A stretch of 7,173 nt of DNA. Origin: CAKZRD01 sp964549155 (lineage in GTDB: Archaea; Nanobdellota; Nanobdellia; Pacearchaeales; GW2011-AR1). Within the stretch, counting starts at the first letter, position 1. Each line of letters opens with the position of its first letter. The notes under the pieces were generated by a model, which was not told the origin of the DNA, did no database searches, and saw nothing but the letters and a program-made list of their open reading frames with translations. This document shows positions 1-3,962 of this stretch, piece by piece. The DNA lies in the NCBI GenBank assembly GCA_964549155.1, contig CAZJUG010000028.1:1-7173 (forward strand), in the 5' to 3' direction. The position numbers were made by a program, and so were the translations under genes.

Positions 1-33
1 AAAACAACCTCTGTCTTTTTTAAAGTTTCTCAT
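1..33 (-). CDS. 5' end of a gene cut by the window edge, possible toxin partner
   Basis: An ATG at 33-31 on the minus strand overlaps the stop of the antitoxin-like gene in an ATGA arrangement, and the frame stays open for 11 codons (MRNFKKDRGCF) to the window edge. A GGAG lies about 10 bases before the ATG, inside the upstream gene. The second gene of an ATGA-coupled pair behind a ribbon-helix-helix antitoxin is often a toxin such as a PIN or RelE-type nuclease, but 11 residues show no domain. The toxin role is inferred from position only. Confidence 0.4.
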   Translation of the reverse strand, partial: MRNFKKDRGCF

Positions 34-176
34 TTCTTTTTGTCTCCATAAATTTTAATTAGCTCTTCTAAGATCTCATCGAAAGTGTGTTTTCTAACAA
101 AATCCAAATTTTCAAGTTTTACCTTAGTCTCATCAGATATCCTTATAGTTGTAGACTTAATAGACTTAGTATGCAT
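30..176 (-). CDS. Small ribbon-helix-helix antitoxin-like protein (VapB-type)
   Basis: The gene encodes 48 residues. After a short basic N-terminus comes a strand-like segment STTIRIS (about residues 8-14), then a charged helix DETKVKLENL (15-24), then a second helix TFDEILEELIKIY (31-43). This strand-helix-helix pattern is that of the short archaeal VapB-like antitoxins, which dimerise to bind operator DNA and neutralise a partner toxin. The start is supported by a TATA-like CTTATAAA centred about 25 bases upstream, with no ribosome binding site needed if the mRNA is leaderless. The stop overlaps the start of the next gene by ATGA, as in many toxin-antitoxin pairs, which suggests coupled translation. 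The fold is read from pattern alone; a stand-alone small DNA-binding regulator is the alternative. Confidence 0.68.
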   Translation of the reverse strand: MHTKSIKSTTIRISDETKVKLENLDFVRKHTFDEILEELIKIYGDKKK

Positions 177-197
177 GATATACTTTGTAGATTTAGG

Positions 198-205
198 TTT
201 ATAAG
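198..205 (-). promoter_or_regulatory. TATA box of the antitoxin-like gene
   Basis: Read on the minus strand the site is CTTATAAA, centred 25.5 bases upstream of the A of the ATG at 176. In archaea transcription starts about 25 bases downstream of the TATA centre, so the mRNA would begin at or next to the start codon. The identical 8-mer precedes the methionine aminopeptidase gene at the same spacing. Confidence 0.6.
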
Positions 206-257
206 CCTTTCCATAAAGACTTTAACAAAGAATCTTTACAACTCACAAACATCAACT

Positions 258-265
258 ATTTAAAA
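258..265 (+). promoter_or_regulatory. TATA-like box of the methyltransferase operon
   Basis: The A/T octamer ATTTAAAA is centred 24.5 bases before the ATG at 286, the same spacing as at the other promoters in the window. It points to a leaderless transcript starting at that ATG. The purine-rich GAGGT at 266-270 would then lie upstream of the transcript start and play no part in translation. Confidence 0.55.
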
Positions 266-285
266 GAGGTAGATTGGAAACAATT

Positions 286-1263
286 ATGGAACAAAAAATC
301 TACAAATACAATCCAAAAGAACAATTTGAGAAAAGAATGGAGCTAATTCTACCAGATAAGAAAGACCGAGAAGAATTTTGGAAGATATGCCACACAAGAC
401 CAATTAATTCAATTAGATGCAACACATTGAAAATTTCCCCAATAGAACTAAAAAAAAGATTAGATAATTATGGTTGGAAAATAAAGATTCTATCAGAAAA
501 AAACCCAGAAATAATGATAATAAAACAAGAATCTAACTTAAAACCTGGAGAAATCGGAAAGACAATAGAACATTTAATGGGTTATTATTATGTACAAGAC
601 ATAAGTTCCATGATGTCAATCCTTGCACTAAAACCTACTGAAAACGATTTTATTCTAGACCTTTGTGCATCTCCGGGAAGCAAAACAACACAGGCCGGAG
701 CGATGATGGAAAACAAGGGAACAATTATTGCTAATGAAGTGTCATTAGGCAGAATCGGAATTCTGAACACCAATTTAGAAAGATGTGGAGTTTCTAATAC
801 AATTGTGACAAAAAAAGACGGAGTACAATTCTGCCAGAAATGCCAAAAAGAAAAAATTACATTTGATAAGATTCTCGTTGATGCTCCTTGCTCGGGGGAA
901 GGAACATTAAGAAAAAGTCCAAATACTATGAATATCTGGAATCTTAAAGTAATAGAAGGTATGGCAAAAATACAGAAGAAACTCGCCTCAGAAGCTCTTA
1001 AAATTTTAAAGGTCGGAGGAGAAATGGTTTATTCAACATGTACATTATCTCCAGAAGAAGATGAAGAAGTTATACAATATCTAAAGGAAAATTTTAAAAT
1101 AACAATAGAAAAGATAGAATTACCAATGAAAACAAGACAAGGAATGACCACCTGGAATGAAAAGAATCTTCACGAAGAAATAAAAAATTGTTGCAGAATT
1201 TATCCACACGATAATGACTCTGATGGATTTTTTTTAGCTAAAATTAGGAAGTTAGAAGAATGA
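286..1263 (+). CDS. RsmF/NOP2-family RNA cytosine-C5 methyltransferase (catalytic part)
   Basis: The enzyme transfers a methyl group from S-adenosylmethionine to carbon 5 of cytosine in rRNA or tRNA. With the start at 286 it has 325 residues. An N-terminal RNA-binding region (about 1-105, with RPINSIRCNTLK near 38-49) precedes the Rossmann-type catalytic domain. Motif I is DLCASPGSKT (125-134). Motif IV is DAPCSGEG (199-206), whose Cys202 assists product release. Motif VI is STCTLSPEEDEE (250-261), whose Cys252 is the expected covalent nucleophile. The C-terminal RIYPHDNDSDGFFLAKI is also typical. An in-frame TTG at 274 would add four residues, but TATA spacing favours ATG 286. The protein lacks the C-terminal PUA-like domain of bacterial RsmF; the next gene, overlapping by ATGA, supplies one. 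The target base cannot be read from sequence: archaeal relatives include tRNA and rRNA methylases. Confidence 0.95.
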   Translation: MEQKIYKYNPKEQFEKRMELILPDKKDREEFWKICHTRPINSIRCNTLKISPIELKKRLDNYGWKIKILSEKNPEIMIIKQESNLKPGEIGKTIEHLMGYYYVQDISSMMSILALKPTENDFILDLCASPGSKTTQAGAMMENKGTIIANEVSLGRIGILNTNLERCGVSNTIVTKKDGVQFCQKCQKEKITFDKILVDAPCSGEGTLRKSPNTMNIWNLKVIEGMAKIQKKLASEALKILKVGGEMVYSTCTLSPEEDEEVIQYLKENFKITIEKIELPMKTRQGMTTWNEKNLHEEIKNCCRIYPHDNDSDGFFLAKIRKLEE

Positions 1264-1748
1264 AACTCCAAGTCTTAGACAAAACAAAAAAGAAAAAAGT
1301 CCTTGAAGGACTAAACTATCTAGGAGAATTAAAAATGAATGAGTTGTTTATAAGAACTGGAGATAGAATAAGAATCTTCGCGGGAAATCTCACAAATGAA
1401 CAAATAATGAGAATCTGGTCTCTATTTCAAATTGAAGGAATAGGACTCTATTTTGCAAAAGATTTCATAGATAAAAAAGGAAGACAAGAGACAAGAATTT
1501 CCCTAGACGGACTCCACAATATAAAAAATCAGATAAATAAAAATATTGTTGAATTGAATGAAGAGCAAAAAGAAAAATGGTTGAGGGGAGATAATATAGA
1601 ACTAGATGAAGAGCAAAAAGAGAGATATAAAGAAACTAAAGGTTTTGTTGCTATTAAATACAAAGAAGATTTTATTGGAACAGCAAAATTAACGGAAGGA
1701 AATATATTACTTAGTTTCCTACCAAAAGAAAGAAGAATAAAAAATTAA
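1260..1748 (+). CDS. PUA-like RNA-binding protein, probable partner domain of the methyltransferase
   Basis: The protein has 162 residues, is basic and shows no signal peptide. The C-terminal part (about 105-160) has the pattern of the PUA-like domain found at the end of RsmF/YebU methyltransferases: WLRGDNIEL, then GFVAIKYKEDFIGTAKL, then LLSFLPKERRIKN. The N-terminal part (about 10-88, with LFIRTGDRIRIFAG and IGLYFAKDF) looks like an alpha/beta pre-PUA module. The ATG overlaps the methyltransferase stop as ATGA, with a weak AGGA about 10 bases upstream, so the two are probably co-translated and act together on the same RNA. Residues 97-112 and 113-128 resemble each other (VELNEEQKEKW and IELDEEQKERY), a possible small internal duplication. 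The stop overlaps the stop of the convergent gene. Family assignment is by pattern; direct binding to the methyltransferase is inferred. Confidence 0.75.
   Translation: MKLQVLDKTKKKKVLEGLNYLGELKMNELFIRTGDRIRIFAGNLTNEQIMRIWSLFQIEGIGLYFAKDFIDKKGRQETRISLDGLHNIKNQINKNIVELNEEQKEKWLRGDNIELDEEQKERYKETKGFVAIKYKEDFIGTAKLTEGNILLSFLPKERRIKN
1558..1621 (+). repeat. In-frame direct repeat inside the PUA-like gene
   Basis: The 16-mer ATGAAGAGCAAAAAGA occurs exactly at 1558-1573 and 1606-1621. The offset is 48 bases, or 16 codons, so both copies are read in the same frame and encode DEEQKE/NEEQKE-type segments. It may be a small tandem duplication or just similar charged helix codons in A-rich DNA. Confidence 0.5.
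1728..1744 (-). terminator. Probable T-rich terminator of the coiled-coil gene
   Basis: Immediately after the TAA of the minus-strand coiled-coil gene the transcript strand reads TTTTTATTCTTCTTTCT. Archaeal RNA polymerase commonly stops at such T-rich tracts without a hairpin. The tract lies inside the 3' coding end of the convergent PUA-like gene. Confidence 0.4.
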
Positions 1749-2392
1749 GATTTTTTTAAACATTTAAATGGAACATCATTCTTACCAAGAGCCTTCCTTC
1801 TTTCGTTAATTAAAAAAGCTCTTTTCTTACAAAGACCTAAAATTCCCTCTGAATGCAATATCGAAGAAGCCTCATTGGCAGAAAGACCATACTTAACAAT
1901 CAGTGTTGAAGCAAGCTTTGAATCCTTTTTACAGAATCTTCTAGAAAAATAACTTGCAATCTGTGAAAAAATGTTTTTTGAAGATTTTTCCTGATTATAT
2001 AACTCTAGCCCATACACAAATTTTTTCCCATTGCCAGATTCCCTTAGTTCTGCAATAGTCCTTCTTTGAAAAGCTATTAACCTATTTCTTTCATCGATAA
2101 CCTTCTGATATTCTCCAACTTTTCCTCTAAGAGAATCTCTCTCGCCAACAACCACTCCATAATCCCCCAATCTTTTAGAAAGTTCATCACACCGAACAGA
2201 CAAGAGATTTCTATCTGCAACAGAATTCTCCAAATCTTTAACTCTAGAATTCAAAGAACCTACTTGAACTTCTAAGAAGGACTTCTGTTGTACTAAATAA
2301 TCGTAATTCCTGACTTTCTTAGAAATTGAACGAATCTCTTGAAAATATCTGCAAATTGAGTCAATATAACCCTTCAAGAGAATCCTTTCCAT
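1745..2392 (-). CDS. Unrecognised coiled-coil protein
   Basis: The protein has 215 residues, no signal peptide and no membrane segment, so it is probably cytoplasmic. I do not recognise the family. Residues about 20-118 show heptad-like spacing of hydrophobic residues among charged ones (FLEVQVGSLNSRVKDLEN, later RDSLRGKVGEYQKVIDERN), pointing to a long coiled coil and oligomerisation. Residues 119-155 form a linker. A compact C-terminal segment (about 156-205) contains LIVKYGLSANEASSIL and a basic helix, INERRKALGK. The start at 2392 sits 24.5 bases from a TATA-like box. The gene is convergent with the PUA-like gene (overlapping stops in a shared TTAA) and divergent from the aminopeptidase. 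It uses more T-ending codons (ATT, GTT, TCT) than the plus-strand neighbours. Coiled coils attract spurious matches to SMC or tropomyosin-like families, so no function is claimed. Confidence 0.72.
   Translation of the reverse strand: MERILLKGYIDSICRYFQEIRSISKKVRNYDYLVQQKSFLEVQVGSLNSRVKDLENSVADRNLLSVRCDELSKRLGDYGVVVGERDSLRGKVGEYQKVIDERNRLIAFQRRTIAELRESGNGKKFVYGLELYNQEKSSKNIFSQIASYFSRRFCKKDSKLASTLIVKYGLSANEASSILHSEGILGLCKKRAFLINERRKALGKNDVPFKCLKKS
1751..1757 (+). terminator. Probable oligo-T terminator of the methyltransferase operon
   Basis: A run of seven T lies two bases after the TAA of the PUA-like gene. Archaeal transcription typically ends at such oligo-T tracts. It lies inside the 3' coding end of the opposing gene, where it encodes lysines near the C-terminus. 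Confidence 0.45.
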
Positions 2393-2412
2393 AAATTTAT
2401 AGAGAGCTTAAA

Positions 2413-2420
2413 CTTATAAA
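2413..2420. promoter_or_regulatory. Single TATA box centred between two divergent genes
   Basis: CTTATAAA on the plus strand is centred 25.5 bases before the aminopeptidase ATG (2442). On the minus strand it reads TTTATAAG and is centred 24.5 bases before the coiled-coil ATG (2392). I see no other box at a workable distance for either gene: TATAAATTT at 2393-2401 (minus) is too close to its ATG. One element may therefore serve both genes, each giving a leaderless mRNA. Confidence 0.55.
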
Positions 2421-2441
2421 GATTTATGTTATCAAACAGGT

Positions 2442-3329
2442 ATGAACAAAAAGGAATTTGAGAACTATTGCAAGGCTGGAAAAATAGGTAATGAAATCAG
2501 GGAATATGCTAAAGGTTTTATAAAGGAGGGAATGAAGTTAGTTGAAATTGCTAATAAAATAGATCAAAGAATACTTGAGCTTGGAGCAAAACCTGCATTT
2601 CCAATCAATCTTTCATTAAATGAAATCGCAGCACATTACACTCCATCCATAGATGATGAAACCTTAGCAGAAGGACTTCTTAAAATTGATATAGGAATAG
2701 AAATCGAAGGATTCATTGCAGATTTGGCTTTCTCAATGGATTTAACAGAAAAGAAAGAATATGAGGAAATGATTAAGCTAAATGAAAATGTGTTAAAAGA
2801 AACACTAGAATCTCTGAACTATGACTCCTGTTCTTGCGAAATTGGAAATAAGATTTCTTCGCTTTTGAAGAACAAAAAGTTTAACATAATTAGAAACCTC
2901 ACAGGACACTCACTAGGCAGATATGAGATCCACTCAGACCTGTCAATCCAAAACACACCAAATAAAGATAATACAAAATTAAGCGAGAGAGCAATAGCAA
3001 TAGAACCATTTCTCACCACAGGAATTGGAGAAGTAATTGAAAGTAAACCCTCGGAAATATTTATGTTAATAAAAGAAAGAAACATCAGAGATAGCGAATC
3101 AAGAAAAATTTTAAGTTTTATAAAAGAAGAATACAAAACAAAACCATTCTGTAAAAGATGGTTGGATAAAAAAGGTTTCAAAACAAATTTTGCACTAAAA
3201 CTTTTAACAAAAGAAGGAATAATTTATAATTTCCCAGTTTTAGTAGAAAGAAGTAAGGGAATTGTAAGTCAATCTGAAGAAACAATTGTATTTTATAAGG
3301 GAAAAAGGATAGTAACCACTTGGAATTAA
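2442..3329 (+). CDS. map: Type II methionine aminopeptidase
   Basis: The enzyme removes the initiator methionine from new proteins, using two metal ions in a pita-bread fold. Its 295 residues match the usual archaeal length. The active-site pieces are in order. His65 lies in EIAAHYTP. Metal ligands Asp83 (KIDIGI) and Asp94 (FIADLAFS) follow. Ligand His156 is in LTGHSLGRY, with second-shell His164 in EIHSD. Ligand Glu188 is in AIEPF and the last ligand, Glu279, is in SQSEETIV. The helical insertion that marks type II enzymes spans roughly residues 205-262. Relatives normally have HT after the last ligand Glu (AQFEHT); here it is ET. The ATG is 25.5 bases from a TATA box and CAGGT just before it is too close to act as a ribosome binding site, so a leaderless mRNA is likely. 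The stop is seven bases from the convergent gene. Confidence 0.96.
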   Translation: MNKKEFENYCKAGKIGNEIREYAKGFIKEGMKLVEIANKIDQRILELGAKPAFPINLSLNEIAAHYTPSIDDETLAEGLLKIDIGIEIEGFIADLAFSMDLTEKKEYEEMIKLNENVLKETLESLNYDSCSCEIGNKISSLLKNKKFNIIRNLTGHSLGRYEIHSDLSIQNTPNKDNTKLSERAIAIEPFLTTGIGEVIESKPSEIFMLIKERNIRDSESRKILSFIKEEYKTKPFCKRWLDKKGFKTNFALKLLTKEGIIYNFPVLVERSKGIVSQSEETIVFYKGKRIVTTWN

Positions 3330-3336
3330 AAATGGT

Positions 3337-3768
3337 TTATTTACCAAGTATATTCTTTCCCCAAGATATGAAAGATTCAACATGACTATTTTTTGCAGAA
3401 TCAAGATAGTACTGAGCCGTATCTCTTATTTCCCCATAAGGACATTTTAAGGCCATTCTTCCAAGAATTTTTCTAACTGCTTTTCTTATAGGGATATTTG
3501 GAAAAGCTATCCCCCCTCGATATACATATTGGTTAACACATCGACCGATGTTATCAACTTTCCCAGAACAATCATTCCTCCCAAAGGGACTTATAGCTCT
3601 AGACCCCTCAATTCGCTCACAGACATAATTGTCTGCCCAAGTTTGATATTCTGCATCAGAAACATTTAAAGGTTTAACATGGGAATGAAGGAATTCTTCC
3701 CTTAATTCAGAAGCCCGCTCTTCCAACCTTGCAACATGTTTTTTTCTTGAAGTTAAACTTGCCATCAT
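3337..3768 (-). CDS. Unrecognised small protein with four cysteines
   Basis: The protein has 143 residues, no signal peptide and no clear membrane segment. I do not recognise it. Residues 5-30 form a charged, probably helical segment (SRKKHVARLEERASELREEF). A middle region contains tryptophan and the cysteines Cys50, Cys67 and Cys77 around GRNDCSGK and NIGRCVNQ. The C-terminal third contains IPIRKAVRKILGRMALKCPYGE with Cys109, followed by two likely helices. The cysteines do not form CxxC pairs, so zinc binding is only a possibility. The ATG at 3768 lies 25.5 bases from a TATA-like box; an ATG one codon downstream (3765) would be 28.5 bases away. CGN arginine codons (CGG, CGA, CGT) appear here but are scarce in neighbours, and it is less lysine-rich, perhaps a sign of different origin. 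That it is a real gene is supported by promoter spacing and tight packing. Confidence 0.68.
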   Translation of the reverse strand: MMASLTSRKKHVARLEERASELREEFLHSHVKPLNVSDAEYQTWADNYVCERIEGSRAISPFGRNDCSGKVDNIGRCVNQYVYRGGIAFPNIPIRKAVRKILGRMALKCPYGEIRDTAQYYLDSAKNSHVESFISWGKNILGK

Positions 3769-3789
3769 AAATATTAAACAAAAAAAGAG

Positions 3790-3797
3790 TTTAAAAA
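3790..3797 (-). promoter_or_regulatory. TATA-like box of the small cysteine-containing gene
   Basis: On the minus strand the site reads TTTTTAAA and is centred 25.5 bases before the ATG at 3768, matching the spacing of the other promoters. A T-rich stretch separates it from the start codon, and no Shine-Dalgarno-like purine run is present there. Confidence 0.45.
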
Positions 3798-3922
3798 CCT
3801 TTCGTTTGTAAGAACTAAAAAGTAGTTACATTAAGTCCTTCTTTTTATTACTTTAAATCTGGGAGGTTCTTTAGACATTTCGAATGCTATGAATTTTAAT
3901 CTTCCACGGAGTCTTAATAAAG

Positions 3923-3943
3923 AATAAATCTTTAAGATTTATT
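3923..3943. repeat. Perfect inverted repeat downstream of cdc48
   Basis: Arms AATAAATCTT (3923-3932) and AAGATTTATT (3934-3943) are exact reverse complements around a single T. The site begins about 20 bases past the cdc48 stop in the 194-base gap between cdc48 and the small cysteine-containing gene. With a one-base centre it suits a dimeric DNA-binding protein better than an RNA hairpin. The T-rich sequence beyond it on the minus strand could also make it part of the cdc48 transcript end. The rest of the gap shows no gene. Confidence 0.5.
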
Positions 3944-3962
3944 GCATTAGAATTTATATCTT

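Noticed and set aside
274..285. TTG start for the methyltransferase, adding four residues.
   Set aside because: GAGGT lies only about three bases before TTG, and the TATA-like box sits 24.5 bases from ATG 286, the spacing seen at the other promoters.
588..773. Minus-strand open frame inside the methyltransferase.
   Set aside because: It is opposite the conserved SAM-binding motif and its sequence is the by-product of that coding.
2819..3181. Minus-strand open frame of 120 codons inside the aminopeptidase gene.
   Set aside because: It lies wholly opposite a well-supported gene, has no recognisable domain and no promoter at the usual spacing.
3769..3962. A small gene or RNA in the gap between the cysteine-containing gene and cdc48.
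   Set aside because: Only frames of about a dozen codons are present, and I saw no tRNA-like fold or paired C/D-box motifs. Only the promoter and the palindrome are supported.
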